NCBI GenBank assembly: GCA_025455395.1
Contig: JALOMO010000034.1
Location: 1-35,076, forward strand
Direction of reading: 5' to 3'
Length of the DNA stretch: 35,076 nt
Source of the DNA: Bacteroidales bacterium
GTDB lineage: Bacteria > Bacteroidota > Bacteroidia > Bacteroidales > VadinHA17
The notes below the pieces were generated by a model. It had not been told where the DNA came from. It searched no databases and saw only the letters and a list, made by a program, of their open reading frames with translations. Positions 14,559-23,763 of the stretch are shown here, one piece after another. The translations under genes and the position numbers were made by a program. How positions within the stretch are numbered: the stretch's first letter is position 1; every line of letters starts with the position of its first letter.

Positions 14559-15704
14559 TTAAGCTTTCCTGTAACCGTATGAAATCACGCTGAAATCCTT
14601 AATAAATTTGAAATACCTAACTGTTGGTTCAGAGGCATTCTTCCCCCAGGTTTCAGTTGTATAATCAGGTTTATCAGGGTTTGCAAGTATTGCATCACAT
14701 GCAGCAAGAATGTTAATCATCAGATTGTTTTCGATGTCGTTCATAAAATGCTGGGGAAAAATATGATCATATTCATCCATTCGGTCGACAAGTCTTTTAA
14801 CATTGTCACGATACACCTGGAGTGCCGTATTTTCACCATGGGGAGTGGGTCTGGGGATGTTTACAGATCCGCAACCTGAGACATCGCTGCAGATGTTGTC
14901 GCCACTGAACAATATGCGGTCCTTCCTGTCCAGATATGCAGCATGTCCTGGAGCATGTCCGCCCGTAAACACCAGTTCAACCTCGTAGTCGCCCCCCAGG
15001 TTAAATCTGTGACCATCCTTAACTCCAATAATTTCATATTTCTTAAACTTAGGCAGGTCATTTCTGTCAAATTCAAGCCAGATGTTATTGCCGAAGGCGT
15101 CAAACAGGTAATCCCACATATGTTCATTCTGGTTGTTAAGATATGGCACCAGGTATTCATGACAGTACACCTGGTCGAAACGGCAGTTACCATAAGCATG
15201 ATCATAATGCTCATGGGTGTTTACGACAACGATTGGCTTACCTCCCGAAATTTTATCAACCAGTCCTTTAATGTCACCAAGGCCATAAGCAGTATCAATA
15301 AGCATTACCTTCTCCGGCCCGATAATAAGGTACATCCAGACGTCGCCCATGCCATCACAGTTTTCTGTAAACAGTCCGTACAGATTGTCACGGAACTGAT
15401 AGACCTCAACATAAGGATTTATGTCGTATATCTTTTTCGTTTTGTTATGTTCTCTCAGTTCTTTCATAAATGCCCAGCTGATCTGGTTCTGCGGCACATC
15501 GAACTTTATCCGTTTTGATTTCAGTCCTGATTTTATCGGCCACATCTGTTTATTCCTTTTCACAGGAGATGCAGGGTCAGGAGTCTTGTCAACAACTTTG
15601 GCAGCAGGTACTCCGGAACTTGAGAATAAAAGTGGTGAGGCCAGGGTAAGCCCGGCTGCCCCCGTCCCCACGCTTTGAAGAAAGTTTCTTCTGTTGGTTT
15701 TCAT
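14559..15704 (-). CDS. Tat-exported MBL-fold hydrolase (MBL-3)
   Basis: 381 residues. The N-terminus (MKTNRRNFLQ, then GTGAAGLTLAS) is a twin-arginine signal very like those of the two YdjC-like proteins. The zinc motifs are complete: THEHYDHAYG, TGGHAPGH, the Asp of LFSGDN and the His of FPQHF. Family members hydrolyse ester, thioester, lactone or phosphoester bonds; this one should work in the periplasm on the compound imported or released by the SusC/SusD-esterase system. It lies 32 bases upstream of the paralogue MBL-2 and 74 bases after the second YdjC-like gene, so co-transcription is likely. Confidence 0.83.
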   Translation of the reverse strand: MKTNRRNFLQSVGTGAAGLTLASPLLFSSSGVPAAKVVDKTPDPASPVKRNKQMWPIKSGLKSKRIKFDVPQNQISWAFMKELREHNKTKKIYDINPYVEVYQFRDNLYGLFTENCDGMGDVWMYLIIGPEKVMLIDTAYGLGDIKGLVDKISGGKPIVVVNTHEHYDHAYGNCRFDQVYCHEYLVPYLNNQNEHMWDYLFDAFGNNIWLEFDRNDLPKFKKYEIIGVKDGHRFNLGGDYEVELVFTGGHAPGHAAYLDRKDRILFSGDNICSDVSGCGSVNIPRPTPHGENTALQVYRDNVKRLVDRMDEYDHIFPQHFMNDIENNLMINILAACDAILANPDKPDYTTETWGKNASEPTVRYFKFIKDFSVISYGYRKA

Positions 15705-15778
15705 ATTGATTACTGTTGAGTTATTCTAATTATTTCTTATCATGAAACACTCTTTTTCCGAATGTTTCACAGGCACTG

Positions 15779-16879
15779 TCAGTCAATAGCCAGGTCACTT
15801 CCGATAAGTTTCAGGTGATTCTGATATTCTCTCGTTCCGTATAAGGCATCACGGAAATTGACCAGCTCGATACGGTTTTCTTTGATCCAGTTTTTGAGTC
15901 TCGGATCGCACATAGCGGCTACATCCTGTGTGCGACCAACAACAAATTGCTGGGCGCGGGCCCGGTTAACCCGCTCACCAAGGCGATAGACATAGTAGTC
16001 TACATATCCTGGATGCCATGCTTTTGTAAAAATCCAGTCCTCAGGGTATTTCAGTATCCCATTAGGGTCTTCGGTATAATATAAAACAGGGTCATAATTC
16101 TTTTCAACTGATGAAATAGAGTCGGTTAACAGATTAATAGTACCATTCGTCCCACCTGGATTATATATTTTACGGCTTGCCCATTTCTCATCGCACCTAC
16201 GAAGGCTTTTATCCGGCACTTCATAGTATTTTGCCCACTCTTCTCCAGCTTTTTTGGCAGCTTTGATATGCTCTATCCACCTGTCACTGACAGGTGCAGC
16301 ATCACTTGTAAAGTCATTAACAAGGCCATATTCGTCGCTGACTTGTTTGACTGCTCTGCCCCACGGAGAAGCACCTCTGTTTCCGCCGCCCGTATCCGGC
16401 ACCCTGCCCAGTATTCTGATACATCTGTCCAGCTGTGCACGTAGCTCCCGTACTGCTTCCTCATAGACTACATCTTCGGCACGGCTGAGATCCATTCTGA
16501 ATCTTCCGTCAAATTGACCTCCCTTTTCCACAAGAGAAGGGACCTGGAGAGGATCGAGCACAGGTGCGCCCCACATATGCATGTGCCATTCTACCGAGAT
16601 CCATGGCAGTGCCTTCAGTCTCTCAAGAGCATCTTCAGTACCAGGGTCAGCAAGCATAACAGCTGCTACGGTAACAACACCATTTTCAATCGCCTCGAAT
16701 GCACCAATATTGCACACCTTAGAAAAACCAACATCATCAGCCCTGAATACCATCTTCCTTCCTCCGGTTCCGGCAACCTGGGCAGGCTGAGCTGCAAATG
16801 ACGGAACCGTGGCTGCGATGCCTAAGCCTGCTGCTCCGGCTCCCATTGTTTGTATAAATTCTCTTCTGTTGGTTTTCAT
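15779..16879 (-). CDS. Tat-exported YdjC/ChbG-type deacetylase (copy 2)
   Basis: 366 residues, the same length as copy 1 at 12319-13419 and very similar along its whole length. The Tat motif NRREFIQ, the RADDVGFS metal site, WHMHMWG and the AWHPGYVDYYVYRLGER segment are all present. The most divergent stretch is in the middle, around the NDFTSDAAPVSDRW region, which may indicate different substrate contacts. It is the first gene after a strong bidirectional terminator and may therefore have its own promoter. Deacetylation of an acetylated sugar or related amide is the expected chemistry; the actual substrate is not known. Confidence 0.8.
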   Translation of the reverse strand: MKTNRREFIQTMGAGAAGLGIAATVPSFAAQPAQVAGTGGRKMVFRADDVGFSKVCNIGAFEAIENGVVTVAAVMLADPGTEDALERLKALPWISVEWHMHMWGAPVLDPLQVPSLVEKGGQFDGRFRMDLSRAEDVVYEEAVRELRAQLDRCIRILGRVPDTGGGNRGASPWGRAVKQVSDEYGLVNDFTSDAAPVSDRWIEHIKAAKKAGEEWAKYYEVPDKSLRRCDEKWASRKIYNPGGTNGTINLLTDSISSVEKNYDPVLYYTEDPNGILKYPEDWIFTKAWHPGYVDYYVYRLGERVNRARAQQFVVGRTQDVAAMCDPRLKNWIKENRIELVNFRDALYGTREYQNHLKLIGSDLAID

Positions 16880-16935
16880 TTTATTAGGAATTAGTTTATG
16901 TTAAATCCGTTAAATATGCCTGCACCATGAGTCTT

Positions 16936-16984
16936 AAAAAAAAGAGGGGCATGTGATACTTCAATAATCAGCTCCCCTCTTTTT
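16936..16984 (-). terminator. Bidirectional terminator between the esterase and YdjC copy 2
   Basis: AAAAAGAGGGG (16939-16949) pairs perfectly with CCCCTCTTTTT (16974-16984), an 11-bp stem. On the minus strand the stem runs into eight T residues. It should end most transcripts coming from the SusC-SusD-esterase genes. Confidence 0.75.
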
Positions 16985-17013
16985 CCAACCCTAAAAACTA
17001 ACCTGATCAGGTC

Positions 17014-18546
17014 TTATCTAACTTTGAAAAACTCTATCTTATCTTCCGTTGCAACCGGAATGACACCTGTTTCGGAACCCAGTTCCAATGTCTCAGCTTT
17101 CGCGGAGTCAAATGCCGGCCACAAAGGAAGACCTTCACCATTTGGGTCACCCTTTATCACAAAGTTAACCAGGTATGATGAGGCGGTCTCGGCAACAATG
17201 GTATCTGTTTGTGTCCAGGGACGATCAAGCTTTTTAAGGTTGTTGAACCAATAGATCACATCACCAGTATGGAACGCATTGAATTCCGGATGCTCAGGCC
17301 ATGGTATACCCCTTGAAAAATAATAGGTATAAGCGGGTGTCCTGGCTGTCTGTGCTCTGAAAAGTGCCCATGCATAAAGGCCAACCCTGCCATTCTCACG
17401 AGCCACCTCTACAGACATGATCCCGGCCTCTTCATCTGTTTTTGCAGGGTAGAGAGAGAGGAACTCCCCTGCCTGATCTCCATAGGTCTCTTTGGCATTC
17501 TTAATGAATTCCTCCACGGTGCTTTTACCATATCCTTCCCGTGAACTGCCTTCATCAGATACTATTCCTGCCATAGCCGGAACGTCATTTTGCAGACCCT
17601 TTTCAAAAATATAAACCATTGTTTCCGGAAGAACATAACCGTCAATGCTTGCCCCAAAATCTGCAATCAGGTCTGTAGCCGGCTTCGCCCTGAGTTCCTC
17701 GAGGCTTGTAACGCCAAGGCTTTCGGTGAACCTGAGTCCCCTTGCAAGAGCGGTATCAGAAGAAATAAATGTTGAAATTCTCTCCATACTGGCACCGCTC
17801 ATAGTAACGGCACCACAAAACAGTCCTTTAGCCAGTGGTGATGCGGTAAGCTGATGAACTGACCGTGAGCCGGCTGACTGACCGGCAACTGTAATCTTTT
17901 CAGGATTCCCGCCAAATGCTGCGATATTGGCCTTCATCCATTTCAGGGAGGCTATCTGGTCCATGAAGCCATAGTTGCCTGATGCATTATTCGGTGATTC
18001 GGCAGAGAGCCAGGGATGGGCCAGAAATCCGAGGGCTCCAACCCTGTAGTTAATTGTGACTACAACAATTCCTTTCTTTGCCAGCTCCTCGCCGTCATAC
18101 ACATCAATTGCACCCGAGCCTTCTCTTAAGCCACCGCCATGAATGTAAACCAGCACAGGCAGATTATCCATTGATGTTTTTGCCGGTGTCCATATATTCA
18201 GAAACAGACAATCCTCGCTCGACTCTCCTCTAATCATGTACTCCTCTGTCCAGGGAAGCCTTCTGTTGTTCACCTGGATACAGTTTGCACCGAATTTAGC
18301 CGCATCGCGAACACCTTCCCATGGCAAGGGAGGCTGGGGCTCACGCCATCGCAGATCACCCACAGGAGGTGCAGCATAGGGAATTCCCTTGAAGCTTACA
18401 ACAGTGCCGGTTTCATTGACAACTCCCTGCACCTTGCCATATTCAGTATCTACAATGGGATCTATCAGCTTGCCCTGATTTCCTGTACATGACATCATCA
18501 GAGTAATTACTAAAGCCAGGACAATTATTGATTTATAATTCTTCAT
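17014..18546 (-). CDS. Type-B carboxylesterase lipoprotein
   Basis: 510 residues. A lipoprotein signal ends LMMSC (Cys20), so the enzyme is membrane-anchored and possibly on the cell surface. The alpha/beta-hydrolase hallmarks of the type-B carboxylesterase / p-nitrobenzyl esterase family are present: FKGIPYAAPPVGDLRW, EDCLFLNIW, the oxyanion loop HGGG (136-139), the nucleophile elbow GQSAG (Ser224), the acid in SDEGSS (about Glu332) and the His of FNAFHTGD (His426). It cleaves carboxylic esters, with a wide substrate range in the family. It lies 137 bases downstream of susD, across a 15-bp inverted repeat, and is the only ordinary esterase in the locus. Confidence 0.9.
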   Translation of the reverse strand: MKNYKSIIVLALVITLMMSCTGNQGKLIDPIVDTEYGKVQGVVNETGTVVSFKGIPYAAPPVGDLRWREPQPPLPWEGVRDAAKFGANCIQVNNRRLPWTEEYMIRGESSEDCLFLNIWTPAKTSMDNLPVLVYIHGGGLREGSGAIDVYDGEELAKKGIVVVTINYRVGALGFLAHPWLSAESPNNASGNYGFMDQIASLKWMKANIAAFGGNPEKITVAGQSAGSRSVHQLTASPLAKGLFCGAVTMSGASMERISTFISSDTALARGLRFTESLGVTSLEELRAKPATDLIADFGASIDGYVLPETMVYIFEKGLQNDVPAMAGIVSDEGSSREGYGKSTVEEFIKNAKETYGDQAGEFLSLYPAKTDEEAGIMSVEVARENGRVGLYAWALFRAQTARTPAYTYYFSRGIPWPEHPEFNAFHTGDVIYWFNNLKKLDRPWTQTDTIVAETASSYLVNFVIKGDPNGEGLPLWPAFDSAKAETLELGSETGVIPVATEDKIEFFKVR

Positions 18547-18578
18547 ATTTCTTCTTTTAAGTATAATGTTTGAAAAGA

Positions 18579-18636
18579 AATAAGTCTCCTGATGGCAGTG
18601 CCACTTTTTTCGAGGTAGTCAATCAGGAGACTTATT
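18579..18636 (-). repeat. Perfect 15-bp inverted repeat between susD and the esterase gene
   Basis: AATAAGTCTCCTGAT (18579-18593) is exactly complementary to ATCAGGAGACTTATT (18622-18636), around a 28-base loop. On the minus strand the 3' arm is followed by TTTCTTTTC only, so it is a weak terminator at best. It could protect the susCD message from 3' decay or attenuate read-through to the esterase. Confidence 0.7.
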
Positions 18637-18683
18637 CTCAATTCGAATGATTCAGATACGATGATTAAATGATTACCTGAGTG

Positions 18684-20291
18684 TTAAAAACCAGGGTTCT
18701 GAGTCATTAAAGGATTCACATTCATTTCAACTTCAGGTATTGGCCACAACCAGTTCCTTTCCTTAAATCCTGCATCCGGAATACTAATGTATGTTCCGTC
18801 ACCTTTGGGTATCTGTTTGCCGCAATCCTTCAGAACATCAGCTGCTTCTCCCCATCTGATGAGGTCATGATACCGGTGACCTTCAAACATTAGTTCAAGT
18901 CTCCGCTCAAGTTTTATTGCACTGAATAATTCGTCACCTGTAACTGTAAGAGCGGGTAACGATACCCTGGCTCTCACTCTGTTGATGTATAGAAGGGCTT
19001 TAGTGTCATCAGGACTGGGTTTTCTGTTATTTGCCTCAGCAGCCATCAGTAAAACGTCAGCAAAACGAATATATCTGTAATTTGTGCTTATGTTATTATT
19101 GACTGTGGGCCCTTGTGTTTCATCATTCCAGTTTGTATATTTTAACCGCAAACAGGGATCACTAGACCATGCAAGAGTACCAAGCGGCAACTCCGGTGTC
19201 TTAAAGGTTGCATTTCTCAATTTACCTCCTTTTGCAATTACCTCGGCTTCACTCAATATTGTACCGGCGCGTCTGACCGGATCACCTGCATCAACAAATA
19301 ATTGATAATCTGCGAGTTTTGCATTCCAGAATCCAAATCCTGAGTTTCCGATTGGCAGATTTGTTGCATGACCTACGAACCATCCGCCACCTTTAGGACC
19401 CATAAAACGTTGCCAGCGTGATCTTTCACCTGCCACATTGTTTATGGTTGGAGGAACGTTAGTGCTTGAGTATGAGGTAAGCGGCTGCATGACCTCAAAA
19501 ACAGATTCTGTTCCGAGTTCTGTATCCTTTCTCAGAATCCTTGAAAAATCCGGATGGAGGTTGTACTCATTTGAAATAATAACCTTTTCGAGTTCATTGG
19601 CTGCTTCCGTATATTTTTTCTGGAACAGGTAGGCTTTGCCCAATAGTGATTGAGCCGCTCCCTTTGACCACCTGGCCTTGTCTCTCTTGCTTTGCGCACT
19701 TTTTAACGGCAGGTCGGTTATTGCCTCAGTAAGATCCTTTTCAATTTGCGCCCAAACCTGGCTGGCGGGGGTACGTGGCTGAGCATATTCATCGGGTGCA
19801 AGTACTTTTGTTACAAGAGGCACATCTCCCCAGTTAATAACAAGTTGATAGTACCAGAAAGCCCTCATAACTTTTGCTTCTGCAATGACAAGTTTCTTGA
19901 CATCAGTGTCAGGAGTGACCCTTTCAAGGATGGTGTTAGACCTGTATATGCCATTATAAGACTGGCTGAAAAGATCAGACATAAGACTATTGTTAGAACT
20001 ATGCCGGAACTCATTTACCTCCTCAAGCCTAAGGGCATCACCTCTCAGGCTTCCACCTGCATAAACCTCATCAGACATCATGGTATATGTTTGTTGTGGG
20101 ACATATTCCACATTCTCCCACACATTCTGAATGTAATCATAACATCCCAGAATAGCCTGAAATGCCTGGGCATCGGTTTGAAAGAACTCATCAACTGTAA
20201 AAACACCTGGCTGCTTTGTATCCAGAAAATCCTCGCAGGCATTTAATAGTACAATTGAAAACAGACTAATTAGAAAATATTTAGTTTTCAT
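18684..20291 (-). CDS. SusD/RagB-family nutrient-binding lipoprotein
   Basis: 535 residues with a lipoprotein signal (LLNAC, Cys19), followed by the standard opening EDFLDTKQPG. The body fits SusD/RagB: N-terminal TPR-like helices (AKVMRAFWYYQLVINWGDVPLV is the typical motif) and a C-terminal region with RLELMFEGHRYHDLIRWG and a final NPLMTQNPGF. SusD proteins form the lid on the SusC barrel and capture oligosaccharides or other ligands at the cell surface. The start lies 16 bases after the susC stop, so the two are co-transcribed. The bound ligand cannot be deduced, and the lack of glycosidases means it need not be a common glycan. Confidence 0.93.
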   Translation of the reverse strand: MKTKYFLISLFSIVLLNACEDFLDTKQPGVFTVDEFFQTDAQAFQAILGCYDYIQNVWENVEYVPQQTYTMMSDEVYAGGSLRGDALRLEEVNEFRHSSNNSLMSDLFSQSYNGIYRSNTILERVTPDTDVKKLVIAEAKVMRAFWYYQLVINWGDVPLVTKVLAPDEYAQPRTPASQVWAQIEKDLTEAITDLPLKSAQSKRDKARWSKGAAQSLLGKAYLFQKKYTEAANELEKVIISNEYNLHPDFSRILRKDTELGTESVFEVMQPLTSYSSTNVPPTINNVAGERSRWQRFMGPKGGGWFVGHATNLPIGNSGFGFWNAKLADYQLFVDAGDPVRRAGTILSEAEVIAKGGKLRNATFKTPELPLGTLAWSSDPCLRLKYTNWNDETQGPTVNNNISTNYRYIRFADVLLMAAEANNRKPSPDDTKALLYINRVRARVSLPALTVTGDELFSAIKLERRLELMFEGHRYHDLIRWGEAADVLKDCGKQIPKGDGTYISIPDAGFKERNWLWPIPEVEMNVNPLMTQNPGF

Positions 20292-20307
20292 AGTTTACGT
20301 TTTTAGA

Positions 20308-23300
20308 TTATAGCGTAATTGAAAGTCCAAAGATTGCCTTCTTGGTAATCGGGTACATCCCCTTATCGAGGCCAAGCTGACTGTTTGTTGTACTGCCAGC
20401 TTCAGGATCCATCCCAGGGTAATTTGTGAAGGTAAAATAGTCCTCTAATGATACATATACCCTGACAAACTTCAGTTTAATGATGTTCAGTACAGATTGC
20501 GGAAGGTTATATCCTAACTGAATTTGCTTTATGCGAACAAAGTTTGATTCAAAAAGCATCTGATCACTTAAAAGAGTATTTGGATTAAACCCTGCTTTCG
20601 GTCTTGTTGCATCGGTACTTCCGGGTGTCCAGCGTCCTTCGTACAAGAATTTAGGGAAGTTTGATCCCGGGAGGTCATTCCTCATCCAGAGAACCATGTT
20701 CTGGCCACCAGACTGACCCTGGAGGCTGGCACTAAAATCAAAACCTTTGTAAGACAGATTGATATTGGCACCATAAGTTAAATCTGGTATTGAGCTGCCT
20801 ATAAATACCCTGTCATTCTCGTTTATAAGTCCATCCTCATTTTGATCAATAAAATTTGCCTGGCCTGTTGTCATATTTATTCCATCAGTTTTATACCCTC
20901 TGAAATACCATACTGGCAACCCTTTTTCAAAAGCGGTAAAAAATGTTGCTGCTCCTGATGACTGTCCGCCGAGAATCCTTTGTATAGACGGGTTAAGATA
21001 GGTAACCTCATTTTTCAGAGTAGTAAAGTTCCCTGATACACTATAATTAAACTCACCAATATTACTCTTGAATTCAGCCATGAACTCAAAACCGGTGTTT
21101 AATATGTCACCGCCATTTATCATTGCGGCAGTATTACCAGCCTCCAGAGGTGGAGTATTAGGTGTTATCAGGTCAGTAGTTTTCTTGTAGAAGTAATCCA
21201 TTGTTAAAGTTAGCCTGTCCTTCAGCATTCTAAGATCTAACCCGATGTCTGTCTGAACACTGGTTTCCCATGTCAGGTTCGGGTTTTCAAGCTGATTCCT
21301 GGCTGCTGCGGTATACAACACGTTATCGCCAAGTTCGTAAAGCAGGTACTGAAGGTTAACAGCCGAATTGTACATGTAGTTTGAAAGATTCGAGAGGCTG
21401 CCGTTTTTTCCCCAGCTGGCCCTCAGTTTACCGTAGCTCAGAAATGATGTTGGCATAAAAGATTCATTTGTGAATAACCATCCGGCTGAAAATGACGGAA
21501 AGAGGCCCCATCTGTTTTCGGGAGGTAACATGGAACTGCCTGCTCCATCTCTCCTGATAGTTGCCTGCAACATATACTTATTATTAAAGTCATATGAGCC
21601 TCTGGCAAAAAGAGATGCTTTATTATCAAGAGTCTTCTGCCCTCCTACACCACTTAAAGCTTGTGATGATACTAAACTCAGCTGGGCAAATTCCTCATTT
21701 TCGGCCAGCATCGTGCCTCCTGAAGCTGAAATATATTGATATGAACGTGACTCTGCAGATGCACCTGCAAGTACAGTTATACTGTGGAGGTTGAACTTAT
21801 TGGTATAACTGACAAAATTCTCCCATTGCCAAAAGTTGGTATTTGATTCCTGGGCAACTATACTTGAATTATCATTAAATGCCTGGTAGGTATTATAAAA
21901 ATAGACCGGGTTCCAACCCTCAGACAGAGAGTTACCTATCTCGTACCCGAGTCTTGAGGTAAACATAACATGCTTAACCGGCTGTATCTCAGCAAAAATA
22001 TTTCCCTGCAATACCCATGTTTTAAGGGTTGTTTTATTCATCTCCAGTCCGACGAACGGATTCGACGGGTTCTTTGATATATAAGGAGAGATTCCATAAT
22101 AGAGACCATTTGCATCTTTAACCAGTTTTTTACCGTTATTAATCGCAGTCTGAACATGTGCCGGAAGAACCTCGTCTTCGGCATAGGTTATCGGTGTCAG
22201 CGGATCCATCAGAAGTCCTGCAGATATAGTTCCGCTGCTCTCATTATCCTCTCTTACTGATTTTCTATTGGTAAATGAATAATTATTGCTGGTTCCCACC
22301 TTTAGCCAGCTTTTAACCTGGGTTTCTGCATTCAGGCGAAATGTATACCTTTTATAACTGTCTTTGTCCATCACCACTATCCCATCCTGATTCAGGGCAG
22401 AAAGAGACAAGAGAAATTTTGACTTATCGGTTCCGCCGGTAAAAGAGAGATTGTGTCTTGCAGAGTTGCCGTGCTCAAATATTGAATTTATCCAATCGGT
22501 GTCATGGGTTATGGTAGCCGGGTCGATTGTAAATAAGCCTGCTTCATTAAAATAAGTTGCATACTCGAGTGAGTTCAGCATGTCAGGCAGTTTTCCAACA
22601 GTCTGGTCTGAATACTGAAAATCATAACTTATTTCACCTGTTCCCGTTTTGCCGGTTTTTGTTGTAACAAGTATAACGCCATTACCTCCTTCTGCACCAT
22701 AAATGGCAGATGAAGCTGCATCCTTCAGAACCTCAATGTTACTGATATCCTCCGGATTCAGGAAACTGATATTCGAAGATTTTATTCCATCAACGATATA
22801 CAACGGATCAGCATTACCATTTGAGCTGTAACCCCTGATCCTGACCTTCATATCTGCCCCGGGGGCACCAGAAGTGGAAATAACCTGCACTCCTGCAGCT
22901 TTTCCCTGCAGAACCTGTTCGGCCCTGGTTACGGATGAATTTTGAATATCCTCACTCGATACGCTTGCTATTGCCCCTGTCACAAGGCTTTTCTTCTGGG
23001 TACCGTAACCAATAACAACTACTTCATCAAGGGCAGTTACCTCCTCAACCATTACTACATCAATTATTGACCTGCCAGAGATTGCTATTTCCTGGGATTG
23101 GTAACCGATAAAACTAAACAGAAGGGCTTCCGTATCCGGGGTCACTGGTATGGTGTAAGTACCATCACCCTGTGTGATCTCTCCGGTCATTGTACCTTTC
23201 ACCTGAACGACAACACCACCAAGGGGTTCACCTGTTTTACCGTCAGTAACGGTTCCCGTGATCCTCTGCTGCTGGCTGCTTTGATCAGATACTGAAGCAG

Positions 23301-23412
23301 TTATCGTAAGAACATTTGTCACTGCAATCATGAAAGTGAATGTCACTATCAGCAGCAGTTTTAGTTTGCTAAATAGATAATCTGTTTGTCCAGATTTTTC
23401 ATTTTTTCTCAT
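20308..23412 (-). CDS. SusC/RagA-family TonB-dependent outer-membrane transporter
   Basis: 1034 residues. The order is a signal/anchor segment (about 18-45), a carboxypeptidase-regulatory-like beta domain (ITGTVTDGKTGEPLGGV, about 50-130), the SusC-type plug (EVVVIGYGTQKKSLVTGA, VRIRGYSSNGNADPLYIVDG, SNIEVLKDAASSAIYG) and a 22-strand-type barrel to the end (KKAIFGLSITL). It imports ligand captured by SusD using TonB energy. There is no N-terminal STN domain, so anti-sigma signalling through this protein is not expected, and no hybrid two-component system, SusR or sigma/anti-sigma pair is nearby. The upstream 350 bases must hold the control region. Confidence 0.95.
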   Translation of the reverse strand: MRKNEKSGQTDYLFSKLKLLLIVTFTFMIAVTNVLTITASVSDQSSQQQRITGTVTDGKTGEPLGGVVVQVKGTMTGEITQGDGTYTIPVTPDTEALLFSFIGYQSQEIAISGRSIIDVVMVEEVTALDEVVVIGYGTQKKSLVTGAIASVSSEDIQNSSVTRAEQVLQGKAAGVQVISTSGAPGADMKVRIRGYSSNGNADPLYIVDGIKSSNISFLNPEDISNIEVLKDAASSAIYGAEGGNGVILVTTKTGKTGTGEISYDFQYSDQTVGKLPDMLNSLEYATYFNEAGLFTIDPATITHDTDWINSIFEHGNSARHNLSFTGGTDKSKFLLSLSALNQDGIVVMDKDSYKRYTFRLNAETQVKSWLKVGTSNNYSFTNRKSVREDNESSGTISAGLLMDPLTPITYAEDEVLPAHVQTAINNGKKLVKDANGLYYGISPYISKNPSNPFVGLEMNKTTLKTWVLQGNIFAEIQPVKHVMFTSRLGYEIGNSLSEGWNPVYFYNTYQAFNDNSSIVAQESNTNFWQWENFVSYTNKFNLHSITVLAGASAESRSYQYISASGGTMLAENEEFAQLSLVSSQALSGVGGQKTLDNKASLFARGSYDFNNKYMLQATIRRDGAGSSMLPPENRWGLFPSFSAGWLFTNESFMPTSFLSYGKLRASWGKNGSLSNLSNYMYNSAVNLQYLLYELGDNVLYTAAARNQLENPNLTWETSVQTDIGLDLRMLKDRLTLTMDYFYKKTTDLITPNTPPLEAGNTAAMINGGDILNTGFEFMAEFKSNIGEFNYSVSGNFTTLKNEVTYLNPSIQRILGGQSSGAATFFTAFEKGLPVWYFRGYKTDGINMTTGQANFIDQNEDGLINENDRVFIGSSIPDLTYGANINLSYKGFDFSASLQGQSGGQNMVLWMRNDLPGSNFPKFLYEGRWTPGSTDATRPKAGFNPNTLLSDQMLFESNFVRIKQIQLGYNLPQSVLNIIKLKFVRVYVSLEDYFTFTNYPGMDPEAGSTTNSQLGLDKGMYPITKKAIFGLSITL

Positions 23413-23763
23413 AGTTTTGCAAAGTTTTTGTGTTAGGTTAATTAATACCCGGAATTATTCATATTCAGGGTAGGAGTTTAACATTGAACCTGGACCGGGA
23501 ATGTTGGAGCATGTTCCGGTCCTTTTTCATTTTTTATTAATCCATAGGCATGCGGTTTAGGTTAGGTATAGGGTTAAAATGATTTTCAATTCTTTTCATT
23601 TCATCTCGTTTTCCGGCATTTTTAATCCGGCTGCCTCATATGCCACACATGTTGTATCACAACAGACACAGCCCTGCCATTTCTTTTTATGAAGTCATAT
23701 TTCTTAATTGTCATTACTAAAATTTTTAGCTCAGTTAATATTGCGAACAGCAGTTCAATTTGC
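23413..23763. promoter_or_regulatory. 351-bp control region upstream of susC
   Basis: No gene is seen. A hairpin at 23492-23522 (GGACCGGGAA with TTCCGGTCC, one base bulged) would sit in the susC leader about 80 bases before the ATG. No clear -7 TAnnTTTG box was found on the minus strand, so the promoter position is unresolved. The rest is AT-rich without obvious repeats. Confidence 0.4.
23492..23533 (+). terminator. Terminator-like hairpin facing away from susC
   Basis: The GC-rich stem (GGACCGG 23492-23498 with CCGGTCC 23516-23522) is followed on the plus strand by TTTTTCATTTTTT. It is thus a terminator for plus-strand transcription, though no plus-strand gene is nearby; on the minus strand it is a leader hairpin. 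Confidence 0.45.
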
